NCBI GenBank assembly: GCA_030041535.1 | Contig: JASHNR010000019.1 | Span: 1-59,419, forward strand | DNA: 59,419 nt | From: Nitrosopumilaceae archaeon | Lineage (GTDB): Archaea > Thermoproteota > Nitrososphaeria > Nitrososphaerales > Nitrosopumilaceae | Reading direction: 5' to 3' | In this document: positions 7,529 to 15,746 of the stretch, piece by piece | Numbering within the stretch: position 1 is the first letter of the stretch | Layout of the letters: every line of letters begins with the position of its first letter | Made by a program: the position numbers and the translations under genes | The notes under the pieces: model-generated | Told to the model about the DNA's origin: nothing | Database searches by the model: none | The model's input: the letters and a program-made list of their open reading frames with translations, nothing else

Positions 7529-9127
7529 TTAGAATGACTCCTTTGGTTGATACATTCCAAATACTTCTCGAAATGTATTGCTTATCTCTCCCAAGGTGGC
7601 ATAACTTCTCACCGATTCCAAGATGAAAGGCATTAGATTTTCTTCTTTTTCTGCAGCGCTCTTCATCTTCGATAGTGCTGCTTCAGTCTTTTTGTTATCA
7701 CGCGTACTGCGCAGTTCCTTTAGATTCTGCACCTGTTTTACCTGAATGCTGCCGTCAATCTTCATGATCTCTTGTTTTTCTTCAACAGAATCCATAAACT
7801 TGTTAACCCCAACAATCACGCGCTCGTTGCTGTCAATTTCTTTCTTTAGTCTGTATGCATTTTGTCGTATTTCAGACTGGAAAAAGCCTTTCTCAATTCC
7901 AGCAAGTGATCCACCCATCCTGTCAATTCTTTTGAGATATTTGTTTGCCTCTTCCTCTATTTTATCAGTCAATGATTCCACATAGTATGAGCCAGCAAGT
8001 GGGTCAACTGTTTTTGTAATTCCGCTTTCATGCCCCACTATTTGCTGTGTTCGTAGGGCAATCTTTACTGATGCCTCAGTTGGCAGTGCTAATGCTTCAT
8101 CTTTAGAGTTTGTGTGAAGGGATTGACAACCACCCAATACTGCAGCCATTGATTGCACTGCAACTCGTACAATGTTGTTGTCTGGCTGTTGCGCGGTTAA
8201 GGATTCACCGCTTGTCTGAACATGGAATTTAAGCTGCATTGATTTTTTGTCCTTTGCATGGAATCTGTCTTTTACTATTCTTGCATAGATTCTTCTTGCA
8301 GCTCGAAACTTGGCAACCTCTTCGAGAAATTCACTAGTGCAACAAAAGAAAAATGACAATCTTGGAGCAAAGTCGTCAATCTTAAGACCCCTGTCAACAC
8401 ATGTTTCAATGTATTCAATGGCATTTGCAAGAGTAAACGCAACTTCTTGTACCGCATTGCATCCTGCCTCCCTCATGTGGTACCCAGATATTGATACAGG
8501 GTACCACTGCGGCACCTTTTTGGAGCAGTATTCAATCATGTCACCTATCAACCTCATAGACGGCCTTGGAGGATAGATGTAGGTGTTTCTTGCAATGTAT
8601 TCTTTGAGAACGTCATTTTGTGTAGTGCCCCGTAATTGTTCACTTTTTACTCCTTGCGATTCACCTGCAGCAATATACAATGAAAGTAGAGTTGAAGCTG
8701 TTGCGTTAATTGTCATAGATGTACTTACTTTGTCAAGTGGAATGCCGTCAAAGCAGGTCATCATGTCTTTGAGCGATGTGATTGATACTCCCACCTTTCC
8801 CACCTCGCCTTCTGCATGTGGATCATCTGCATCGTACCCTATCTGAGTGGGCAAGTCAAATGCCATACTCAGACCAGTCTGTCCTCTTTCAAGCAGATAC
8901 TTGAATCTCTGATTTGTCTGGGCAGCAGTACCAAAACCAGTATACTGCCTCATTGTCCAAAGTCTGTCCCGGTACATTCCAGGATGAATTGCTCTTGTGA
9001 ACGGGTATTTCCCCGGTTCTTCATTTTTGCTCTTTGGTTTTACTGTTGAATCATAATAGTTTTTTACAGGAATGTTAGAATCAGTTTTTATCTTTTTCTT
9101 TGGAATTGCTGGATTAGTTTTTGCCAT
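7529..9127 (-). CDS. mcmA1: Methylmalonyl-CoA mutase, large (catalytic) subunit
   Basis: This 532-residue protein is the catalytic TIM-barrel subunit without the B12-binding domain, which is encoded separately at 10171-10593. The conserved N-terminal stretch YPFTRAIHPGMYRDRLW begins at residue 41, followed by FGTAAQTN and the GLSMAFDLPTQ segment that lines the CoA channel. The enzyme rearranges methylmalonyl-CoA to succinyl-CoA, which in thaumarchaea is a step of the 3HP/4HB carbon-fixation cycle. It sits between epimerase and MeaB genes with gaps of 1 and 11 bases, so a three-gene operon is likely. Nothing looks truncated. Confidence 0.96.
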   Translation of the reverse strand: MAKTNPAIPKKKIKTDSNIPVKNYYDSTVKPKSKNEEPGKYPFTRAIHPGMYRDRLWTMRQYTGFGTAAQTNQRFKYLLERGQTGLSMAFDLPTQIGYDADDPHAEGEVGKVGVSITSLKDMMTCFDGIPLDKVSTSMTINATASTLLSLYIAAGESQGVKSEQLRGTTQNDVLKEYIARNTYIYPPRPSMRLIGDMIEYCSKKVPQWYPVSISGYHMREAGCNAVQEVAFTLANAIEYIETCVDRGLKIDDFAPRLSFFFCCTSEFLEEVAKFRAARRIYARIVKDRFHAKDKKSMQLKFHVQTSGESLTAQQPDNNIVRVAVQSMAAVLGGCQSLHTNSKDEALALPTEASVKIALRTQQIVGHESGITKTVDPLAGSYYVESLTDKIEEEANKYLKRIDRMGGSLAGIEKGFFQSEIRQNAYRLKKEIDSNERVIVGVNKFMDSVEEKQEIMKIDGSIQVKQVQNLKELRSTRDNKKTEAALSKMKSAAEKEENLMPFILESVRSYATLGEISNTFREVFGMYQPKESF

Positions 9128-9138
9128 ATCTTATTTTC

Positions 9139-10062
9139 TCATTTTAATAATTTAGACATCTTGTCTGCAGCTTCGAATGGATCCATGTCCTTTTTTTGTA
9201 CTTTCTTTAGATATTTAGCATAGGCATTACTTGAATCAAGCATGTTGCTCACTTTGTTTTTGACATTATTTAAAATAATATCCCTCAGTTCCGCATCAAG
9301 TCGAGATTCCTCCTTTTGTTTCTTTGATTTTTTTTGTGATTCCATCAGTTCTCGTAGTTTCTTTGCAAATTCTACCATTCCCTTGTTTGATTTGGCTGAA
9401 GTCATCATAACTGTTGGATTTTTTTCAGACATGCCTATGAAATCCCTTACAGAGTCAAATAGCTGATTTGCCCCAGGCAGATCACTCTTGTTAATCAAAT
9501 AAATGTCACCAATCTCAGTTAGACCTGCTTTTATTGTTTGAATATTATCACCAGTGTTTGGGTTAAAGACTACTATTGTCATATCAACAACTCGCGATAT
9601 GTCAACTTCAGTCTGTCCTGCCCCAACACTTTCTATAATTATCGGATTAAATCCTGCAAATTCCAGCACCCTTATGCTATTTCGCAATGCAAGAGATACC
9701 GCACCTGTTGCACCCCTTGATGCCATGCTGCGAATGTATGTACCAGAATCTGTAGATTCTGTCATCCGGATCCGGTCCCCAAGAATTGCCCCCCCTGTTA
9801 TGTGACTTGTGGGATCTATTGCAAGAACGGCAGCCTTGTAACCAAGTTTGTTGAGCTCAATGCTTGTTTTATTGATTAGAGTACTCTTTCCTGACCCAGC
9901 AGGACCTGTTATGCCAATAGTGATGGCGCGTCCAGAATTTTTGAAGATTTTTTTGACCAGAGTCCTTGCTTCTTTTTCGTCATTTTCAACTATAGATATC
10001 GCTCTTGCAATAGCCCTTCTATTACCTTGCCTGAGTTCTTTTACTAAATCCATATAGAACAA
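9139..10062 (-). CDS. meaB: MeaB/ArgK-type GTPase, methylmalonyl-CoA mutase chaperone
   Basis: A 307-residue SIMIBI-class GTPase with Walker A GPAGSGKST at residues 53-61, the AIDPTSHITGGAILGDRIRM segment (switch region typical of MeaB), and NKSDL as the guanine-specificity motif. MeaB protects methylmalonyl-CoA mutase and gates delivery of adenosylcobalamin. It is the first gene of the minus-strand mutase operon and shares a 108-base divergent promoter region with the B12-binding subunit. The start may be the Met at codon 4 (10053). The difference is small. Confidence 0.94.
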   Translation of the reverse strand: MFYMDLVKELRQGNRRAIARAISIVENDEKEARTLVKKIFKNSGRAITIGITGPAGSGKSTLINKTSIELNKLGYKAAVLAIDPTSHITGGAILGDRIRMTESTDSGTYIRSMASRGATGAVSLALRNSIRVLEFAGFNPIIIESVGAGQTEVDISRVVDMTIVVFNPNTGDNIQTIKAGLTEIGDIYLINKSDLPGANQLFDSVRDFIGMSEKNPTVMMTSAKSNKGMVEFAKKLRELMESQKKSKKQKEESRLDAELRDIILNNVKNKVSNMLDSSNAYAKYLKKVQKKDMDPFEAADKMSKLLK

Positions 10063-10170
10063 TCACGTACCACGCGCACAATAAAATCTTGTTGCAGCAA
10101 TATCAAATAAACGCAGGTCTTCAGAATTTTCCAATAAAGGTTTTAAAACCCAGTTCATACTTTCAAGATC

Positions 10171-10593
10171 ATGTCGCAAAAAGCCCAGACAAAACGAATC
10201 AGAATACTGGTCTCAAAGCTAGGGTTAGACGGTCACGATAGAGGCGCACTAGTATTGTGTAGGGCATTTAGAGACGCAGGAATGGAGGTCATTTACTCTG
10301 GCTTGTTTGCAACACCTGATAGAATTGCACAGATTGCAGAAGACGAAGATGTCAAAGTCATAGCATTGAGTCTACTAAATGGTGCGCACTTGACTCTGTT
10401 TCCAAGAGTTGTAAAAGCTCTCAAAGAAAAAGGAATCAATGATGTACTTGTAATAGGTGGCGGAGTTATTCCGCAGGACGATAAACCAGAGCTTGAAAAA
10501 GCAGGCGTGCTTGGAAACTTTGGACCAGGTACACCACTACCAACCATAATTGAGTTCATCCAGTCCAACTTGACAAAAGACAAGAAAAGTTAG
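10171..10593 (+). CDS. mcmA2: Methylmalonyl-CoA mutase, small (cobalamin-binding) subunit
   Basis: A 140-residue B12-binding domain. DGHDRGA at residues 20-26 is the DxHxxG motif whose His22 is the lower cobalt ligand. SLLNGAHLTLF and VIGGGVIP follow at the expected places for the SxL and GG loops. It pairs with the large subunit at 7529-9127. It is encoded divergently rather than in the same operon, as also occurs where mutase subunits are split in archaea. A TTTTAAAA box around 10140-10150 lies roughly 25 nt before the ATG, which suggests a leaderless mRNA. Confidence 0.95.
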   Translation: MSQKAQTKRIRILVSKLGLDGHDRGALVLCRAFRDAGMEVIYSGLFATPDRIAQIAEDEDVKVIALSLLNGAHLTLFPRVVKALKEKGINDVLVIGGGVIPQDDKPELEKAGVLGNFGPGTPLPTIIEFIQSNLTKDKKS

Positions 10594-10598
10594 AGAAT

Positions 10599-11597
10599 TT
10601 ATTCTGTAGAATCAGGCCACATCATCTGCCGCATCTTCTTTCCCACCTGTTCTACCTGATGTGCATCAATCTCTCTCATGTATCTATCAAATGCGTTTTT
10701 GCTATTCTTTCTGTAATCACTTGTCCATTCTTGGTTAAACGTGCCATCCTGTATCATCTTCAATGCCTTTTTCATCTTCGCTTTAACCTCTTTGTCCATC
10801 ACCATAGGACCTCTAGTCAAACCACCATATCTTGCAGTCTCGCTTACTCGTCGGTACATTCCAGCTATTCCATATCGTTGAATCATATCTACAATTAATT
10901 TGAGTTCATGGAGCACCTCAAAGTAGGCTATTTCTGGTTGATACCCTGCTTCAACTAGAGTCTCAAACGCATTCATTACCATCGATGCTGAACCACCACA
11001 TAGATCTACCTGTTCTCCAAACCAATCCGTCTCGACTTCTTCTTTAAAGGTTGTTTGAATTACTCCAGCTCTTGTACTGCCTATTCCCTTTGCAATGGCA
11101 AGTGTCCTATCCCAAGCTTTTTTGGTATAATCCTGATGAACTGCAACGATTGATGGAGTCCCAAAGTTCTGCTGGTATGTTTCGCGAACCTTTGAACCAG
11201 GACCTTTTGGAGCTATCATTATTACGTCAACATCTTTTGGAGGTACAATCCAGCCCCAGTGTATTGCTGCTGCGTGAGAAAATGAAAGTGCTTTACTAGA
11301 TTTCAAGTTTGGGGCTATCTGTTCCTTGTAAACTTGGGCTTGAACCATATCTGGAATCAATACATGAATGATATCGGCTTTTTCACATGCCTTCTGGACC
11401 GACATTACTTGGTGGCCATCTTCTTTTGCTTTCTTCCAGCTTGCCCCAGATTCTTGTAATCCCATTATAACATTAAGACCTGAATCCTTGAGGTTGTTTG
11501 CCTGTGCGCTGCCCTGAATTCCATAGCCAAGTACTGCGATGGTCTCGTTCTTTATTGGATCTAAGCTTACATCGGAATCTTTCCAAGTTTTAGCCAT
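10599..11597 (-). CDS. ilvC: Ketol-acid reductoisomerase
   Basis: The 332-residue class I enzyme of valine/isoleucine synthesis. The Rossmann motif GYGIQGSAQANNLKDSG starts at residue 24. The central APKGPGSKVRETY segment and the C-terminal knotted domain with ETDWFGEQVDLCGG (Mg-binding acidic residues) and SETARYGGLTRG are all present. It reduces and isomerises acetolactate or acetohydroxybutyrate using NAD(P)H. It is convergent with mcmA2, only five bases apart, and stands alone without other ilv genes nearby. Confidence 0.97.
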   Translation of the reverse strand: MAKTWKDSDVSLDPIKNETIAVLGYGIQGSAQANNLKDSGLNVIMGLQESGASWKKAKEDGHQVMSVQKACEKADIIHVLIPDMVQAQVYKEQIAPNLKSSKALSFSHAAAIHWGWIVPPKDVDVIMIAPKGPGSKVRETYQQNFGTPSIVAVHQDYTKKAWDRTLAIAKGIGSTRAGVIQTTFKEEVETDWFGEQVDLCGGSASMVMNAFETLVEAGYQPEIAYFEVLHELKLIVDMIQRYGIAGMYRRVSETARYGGLTRGPMVMDKEVKAKMKKALKMIQDGTFNQEWTSDYRKNSKNAFDRYMREIDAHQVEQVGKKMRQMMWPDSTE

Positions 11598-11859
11598 ATT
11601 GAACCTTTAAAAATGCTCGAAATAAAAACGTACGATACGTTTTGATGGCAAATTCGATGTATCTCAGTCAGAAAACATGAATGATGAATGAAGGATGCAT
11701 GCATTACACTGTTGACAAAATAGCACAGGATAGGATTTGTTGAGTTATGGCCATATGGATACTTTTCACACCAGAAAATAGATTCTTTGTATCCATACCC
11801 AAATTTCTTTTAAATTATATCTGGACTTGTCAGGGGCGACGTTTTCTCCAACAACATAA
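11598..11859. other. Intergenic region upstream of ilvC
   Basis: About 260 bases between ilvC and the response regulator's upstream palindrome. It should hold the ilvC promoter (the first 50 bases contain TTTAAAAATG-like AT-rich sequence). I see no convincing gene or RNA. A minus-strand frame at 11766-12035 runs into the regulator gene and lacks any recognisable feature. Confidence 0.4.
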
Positions 11860-11877
11860 TTTCCCTTTAAAGGGAAA
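11860..11877. promoter_or_regulatory. 18-bp perfect palindrome upstream of response regulator
   Basis: TTTCCCTTTAAAGGGAAA is a perfect inverted repeat. It ends about 16 bases before the TATA-like box (11894-11904) of the regulator gene and about 50 before its likely start. That placement fits a dimeric transcription factor site, perhaps an activator or autoregulatory operator. Confidence 0.5.
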
Positions 11878-11925
11878 CAATAATCAAAAGATACCTTAAA
11901 TAGGAAATTAATTGTTTTGGTATTT

Positions 11926-12336
11926 GTGGGAGAGAAGGAACAGATCATAAAGGCACTGGCAGTAGATGACAACCCTGACATTCTAACCCTTTTTGTTGAG
12001 CTATTGCAATTAAAGAATTTTGTAGTGGTCGGCAAAGGACAGAATGGTCAAGAAGCTGTAGAGTTGTATCGCACCCTTAAACCAGATATCACATTTTTGG
12101 ATGTTGTCATGCCTAATGGTGATGGCATATACGCTTTAGAGAAGATCCGAGAGATCAATCCTGCTGCAATAGTTGTAATGGTCACGTCAGATCTTGCTGC
12201 CACAACTGCTGAACGATTAGAACAGTTACGTGCTTCAGCAATAATCCACAAGCCATTTGATATCAATGATATAGTGAATGTTGTTAAAGATCTCATATCA
12301 GAAACTAATGCTAACAAAATGAAATTTTTTAATTAA
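11926..12336 (+). CDS. Stand-alone response regulator receiver protein
   Basis: A single receiver domain of about 136 residues: acidic pair DD in ALAVDDNPDIL, phosphoacceptor Asp59 in FLDVVMPNGDG, VMVTSD (Thr switch), and Lys of IIHKPFD. No output domain follows, so it would act by protein contact, as CheY-like proteins do. The chosen start is GTG at 11926, because a CCTTAAATAGG box at 11894-11904 lies about 28 nt upstream. A TTG at 11917 in frame would sit too close to that box. No histidine kinase is adjacent, making it an orphan regulator. An 18-bp palindrome lies just upstream. Confidence 0.9.
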   Translation: MGEKEQIIKALAVDDNPDILTLFVELLQLKNFVVVGKGQNGQEAVELYRTLKPDITFLDVVMPNGDGIYALEKIREINPAAIVVMVTSDLAATTAERLEQLRASAIIHKPFDINDIVNVVKDLISETNANKMKFFN

Positions 12337-12570
12337 TTCTCTTTTTTGACATAAAAAATTTGCAATATATGTAAAACGGATTGGAAATGCATCTAAAATA
12401 GGATCTACAAGTAACCAACATATAAAAAATATAAAATATCTTTTCAGATATCACTATCCAAATCTGGGAAAAGATTTGTTTTGCTTGTATGGTATTTGAG
12501 ATCTTACAGTTTGTTCATCTCTTGAGAATTCTTAAATACAGGAATAATTTTTATCCAAACGGGGGGTAAG

Positions 12571-12768
12571 TTGAGTTCAAAATTATCACTTGATGAGATG
12601 TGGCAAGTAATAGAAGAATATGGCATAGATCGTAAACTTTTAGAAACTACCCAGCCTAGTGATGAATTGCTGTTTAGACTATATTCTTCCATCAAGCAGG
12701 TAAAGGAAAAGTCAGACATGTTTGAAAAAGAAAGTCTTGAGTTTCTCAAGTCCGGTTCATTAGAATAA
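12571..12768 (+). CDS. Small hypothetical protein
   Basis: A 65-residue acidic, helical protein with a TTG start after a G-rich stretch (GGGGGGT) that could serve as a ribosome-binding site. An AATTCTTAAATAC box lies about 37 nt upstream, giving room for a short leader. The sequence WQVIEEYGIDRKLLE followed by a Lys/Glu-rich helix has no family I recognise. Codon use looks like its neighbours. Confidence 0.5.
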   Translation: MSSKLSLDEMWQVIEEYGIDRKLLETTQPSDELLFRLYSSIKQVKEKSDMFEKESLEFLKSGSLE

Positions 12769-12871
12769 TTTTCTCCAATCTAAAAATACAGTGTAATCTA
12801 GTGCGAGTTCTTTATTTTTATTCAAACAATAAACTTGAAGATAATGACAGTACTATAATATCTGAAAATAA

Positions 12872-12991
12872 TCAAATTATCATTTCTTTTCCACATTTTA
12901 CGCATCTAACTAGGGTATCTTTTGACTTTAGCTTGTCAAATTTTCTTGAACCGCAATTAGGACAGATTGGACATGCCCTGAGTTTTTCCAT
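12872..12991 (-). CDS. 39-residue zinc-ribbon protein
   Basis: Reading the reverse strand from the ATG at 12991 to TGA at 12872 gives 39 residues with CPICPNCGS, then KFDKLKSKDTLVRCVKCGK. The pattern C-x2-C-x2-C-G then about 18 residues to C-x2-C-G is that of a small zinc ribbon. A TTGATAAAG box about 25 nt upstream of the ATG fits leaderless expression. Function is unknown. Proteins of this kind often act in transcription or as stand-alone nucleic-acid or protein binders. Confidence 0.6.
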   Translation of the reverse strand: MEKLRACPICPNCGSRKFDKLKSKDTLVRCVKCGKEMII

Positions 12992-13073
12992 GCCTTTATT
13001 GTATCATCGCGGTACTTTATCAATTTGATCAGATACAATAGCGTTTATCAAATAGGATACCATACTTACCAGA

Positions 13074-13601
13074 GTGACGGGAATACATTTTGTCTCAGAT
13101 GATGAGGAAAAGACAGCCCTTGAGTACTTTTATGACATCGGTCTTGGACATGCAAAGCGCGGCAAGCCTAGAGATGCCATATTTTACTTTGATAAGGTTC
13201 TAGCTGTAAACCCAGTACACCTGAATGCTTTAATCAGCAAAGGAAATGCATTGGGAAAGATAGGCAGGTACAATAATGCAATTTCCTCCTATGATGAAGC
13301 TTTGAAACTAGAACCAAAGCATGTAATTTGTCTTTTAAACAAGGGACTTGCCCTGCATTATCTTCAAAGATATGATGAAGCTGTAACTTGTTATGATAAG
13401 ATTCTATCACAAGAGCCAGAACACGCCAGTGCCATGTACCACAAAGCCTGCAGTAAATCGCTCCAGAAAAACACAGAGGAAGCTCTTGTGTTGCTTGAAC
13501 GGGTTGTAGTTCTTGATCCAAAGTACGGAATAAGAGCCAGTGGTGACAAAGATTTGGATATTCTTCGAAATGACGATAGATTCAAAGCACTTGTTACCTA
13601 A
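13074..13601 (+). CDS. TPR repeat protein
   Basis: A 175-residue soluble protein starting with GTG. Three or more tetratricopeptide repeats are visible: GLGHAKRGKPRDAIFYFDKV, ISKGNALGKIGRYNNAISSY, and NKGLALHYLQRYDEAVTCY, each followed by the usual LxLxP turn, and a fourth degenerate unit around AMYHKACSKSLQKNTEEAL. The C-terminal GDKDLDILRNDDRFKALV matches the ending found in many archaeal TPR proteins. TPRs mediate protein contacts and the partner is unknown. A related but longer TPR gene lies at 53981-55126 and shares the same DKDxxxxRxDDxxR ending of the repeat block. Confidence 0.85.
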   Translation: MTGIHFVSDDEEKTALEYFYDIGLGHAKRGKPRDAIFYFDKVLAVNPVHLNALISKGNALGKIGRYNNAISSYDEALKLEPKHVICLLNKGLALHYLQRYDEAVTCYDKILSQEPEHASAMYHKACSKSLQKNTEEALVLLERVVVLDPKYGIRASGDKDLDILRNDDRFKALVT

Positions 13602-13626
13602 ATAATGCAATAGAAAAAATACTGTC

Positions 13627-14523
13627 ATGAAAAATAATAATACAATGAATGTTGGAATTATTGGCACAGGATTGCTTGGAAAAGCAGTTGCAACACGCCT
13701 TCTTAGTACAGGGCATAAGGTTACTGTTTACAACAGGACAGAAGAAAAAACGGAATCACTTAAGAGTATTGGCGCACAAGTTGCAAAGTCACCAAAACAA
13801 GTAGCTGAAAGATCGGATATTGTAATCACAATAGTAAAGGACGCAAAGGCTGTCGAGTCAATATCATTTGGAAAAGACAGCATCATACACGGCAAACATG
13901 AAAAATTGATTGTATCTGATATGAGCACAATTAGTCCTATTTCATCAAGGGAAATAGCTGAAAAATATTCCCAGCATGGAATTCCAATGATTGACAGCCC
14001 TGTTATGGGCGGACCGTCGCTTGCAGAAAAAGGTCAGCTTGTAATCATGATAGGAGGCAAAAAAGAAGTTTATGAAAAATGTAAGTCTGTTTTTGATTCA
14101 ATAGGTGAAAGAACGTTTTACCTAGGAGACAATGGGTCTGCGGATGCAATGAAACTTGCTATGAACTTGCAGATTTCAATTTTGGCATTGGCCATATCAG
14201 AAGGCATCATATTGGCAAAAAAATCTGGTCTAGACCCTCTCCTTTTCTTGGAGGTGCTAAATTCCACCTATTTCAAGACAGGGATGAGTGTTCTCAAAGG
14301 ACCAAAGATGGTAAAAGGAGTCTTTGAGCCAAGTTTCTTTCTAAACGTGATGCAAAAAGACCTAGATGAGATAAATTACACCGCCAAAGAATTTGGGGCA
14401 AATTTACCCGTTGCCAGACTTGCAAATGAATTGTACCAAAATGCAGTCAAAGACGGCTTTGGCAATATTGACTACACAGGAATTCTTGCACATCTTGAGA
14501 AAATCAGCAAATCAGATATCTAG
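13627..14523 (+). CDS. Beta-hydroxyacid dehydrogenase family NAD(P)-dependent oxidoreductase
   Basis: A 298-residue member of the 3-hydroxyisobutyrate/6-phosphogluconate dehydrogenase family. The Rossmann motif GIIGTGLLGKAVATRLL begins near residue 9. The Asn-Arg-Thr after the second strand (VYNRTEEK) is typical of NADP preference. The substrate loop is DSPVMGGPSLAEKGQL, and the catalytic lysine sits in MKLAMNLQ. Family members reduce glyoxylate, succinic or malonic semialdehyde, or oxidise 3-hydroxyisobutyrate. The exact substrate cannot be read from the sequence. Its stop overlaps the convergent MFS gene by four bases. Given the carbon cycle encoded nearby, a semialdehyde reductase role is worth testing. 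Confidence 0.85.
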   Translation: MKNNNTMNVGIIGTGLLGKAVATRLLSTGHKVTVYNRTEEKTESLKSIGAQVAKSPKQVAERSDIVITIVKDAKAVESISFGKDSIIHGKHEKLIVSDMSTISPISSREIAEKYSQHGIPMIDSPVMGGPSLAEKGQLVIMIGGKKEVYEKCKSVFDSIGERTFYLGDNGSADAMKLAMNLQISILALAISEGIILAKKSGLDPLLFLEVLNSTYFKTGMSVLKGPKMVKGVFEPSFFLNVMQKDLDEINYTAKEFGANLPVARLANELYQNAVKDGFGNIDYTGILAHLEKISKSDI

Positions 14524-15746
14524 AGTTCTTCTGGCGGTTTTATTTTTCTAAAATTTAGAAATAATCCTATGTCATATGCTAACTTTAGTACGCCACCAAT
14601 AATGAAAGGGGCTGATAAAAATGAGCCCATTATTGCACCAGCAAGAGATGGGCCCACTGACTGGGCAATGTTTCTTGATGTATTAGTAATCCCGGCTGCT
14701 GCAACACGTTCATTTTCATTTACTACAGCCATCAGATACGACTGACGTGTTGGAACATCCATCTGCGATATACTCATTCTTGCAAAGTACAACCCAATAG
14801 CAATTGGGAAACTTGGTGCAAATGCAATCAATATTAGAAGAATGTTGGATGGTATGTGGGTATAGACCATGGTATTAACAAGACCAATCTTTGACGCTAT
14901 CTTGCTTGCTAGCAAATATGACGCTGCGGTAAGTATGCCTGCTATTGTAAATACATAAGACAGGGTAGACAAGTCAGCGCCAAATTTTGTATAGAACCAA
15001 AAGGAAACTATACTCTGTATCACAAATCCTCCTGCAAAGGAATCAACTGCAAATAGAGATGACATTTTTTTAATAACACTGCGAGATTTTGGCGTTATGG
15101 TACGAGATGATGAATAATCCTTTAGATTCTCAGATTTAATCTCAACCTTGGACGATAGTGCAAGATAGATTGCCAGAGCACCTAATGCACATGCAGCATA
15201 TGCAAGAAAGAGAACTTTGATTGCACTAATTTGATCAAGCCCAAATTGTTGTGAAAAAATGTGCGGTAATCCTGAAAGGAGCACTCCTCCCGACATGGCA
15301 AATGTTCCTACCATGTTATAGATAGAAAAAACAGAGGTTCGTTTTTTTTCATCATTTATTGTTTTAGGTAAAATGGCTTGTTCAAGTGATAAGAATGCCC
15401 CCACCTCAGACCCTGTTACATTAATTGTTCCAATAAGTGCGGCTATAATTAGTGCCACATAGTTGTTGGTTAGGAAAAAGACTACTGCCGAAATAACCAT
15501 CAAAACTGCAAAAAGGATCAAAAACTTTCTGCGCCCTATCTTGTCAGCATACGCACTTGAGACCAGGTTGAAGATTACGCTATTTGCTAACGTGGCAGTT
15601 AGAACAACTCCAATTAAGATTTCATTGAATCCAAGTAAATTGAGGTAAATTGCTAAAATTACGCTCAGAAAGCCGTACGAGAATGTTCTGACAACTCTTG
15701 CACCAAGTATTAGTTTTCCATCTCTTGAGACCCAGCCTAGTGTCAT
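14520..15746 (-). CDS. Major facilitator superfamily transporter
   Basis: A 408-residue membrane protein with about twelve hydrophobic segments in two blocks of six joined by a polar central loop (SSKVEIKSENLKDYSS). The loop between helices 2 and 3 carries YADKIGRRKFL, the MFS signature (G-x3-D-R/K-x-G-R-R/K). It probably exports small molecules or drugs, but the substrate is not apparent. It begins immediately after the metG stop with no spacer, so it is co-transcribed with methionyl-tRNA synthetase. Confidence 0.87.
   Translation of the reverse strand: MTLGWVSRDGKLILGARVVRTFSYGFLSVILAIYLNLLGFNEILIGVVLTATLANSVIFNLVSSAYADKIGRRKFLILFAVLMVISAVVFFLTNNYVALIIAALIGTINVTGSEVGAFLSLEQAILPKTINDEKKRTSVFSIYNMVGTFAMSGGVLLSGLPHIFSQQFGLDQISAIKVLFLAYAACALGALAIYLALSSKVEIKSENLKDYSSSRTITPKSRSVIKKMSSLFAVDSFAGGFVIQSIVSFWFYTKFGADLSTLSYVFTIAGILTAASYLLASKIASKIGLVNTMVYTHIPSNILLILIAFAPSFPIAIGLYFARMSISQMDVPTRQSYLMAVVNENERVAAAGITNTSRNIAQSVGPSLAGAIMGSFLSAPFIIGGVLKLAYDIGLFLNFRKIKPPEEL

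Noticed and set aside
11766-12035. 89-codon minus-strand frame upstream of and into the response regulator
   Set aside because: It overlaps the regulator's start and promoter, has no recognised motif, and the regulator frame is clearly real.
12801-13028. 75-codon plus-strand frame
   Set aside because: No family features, and it is antisense to a zinc-ribbon frame with clear Cys pairs.
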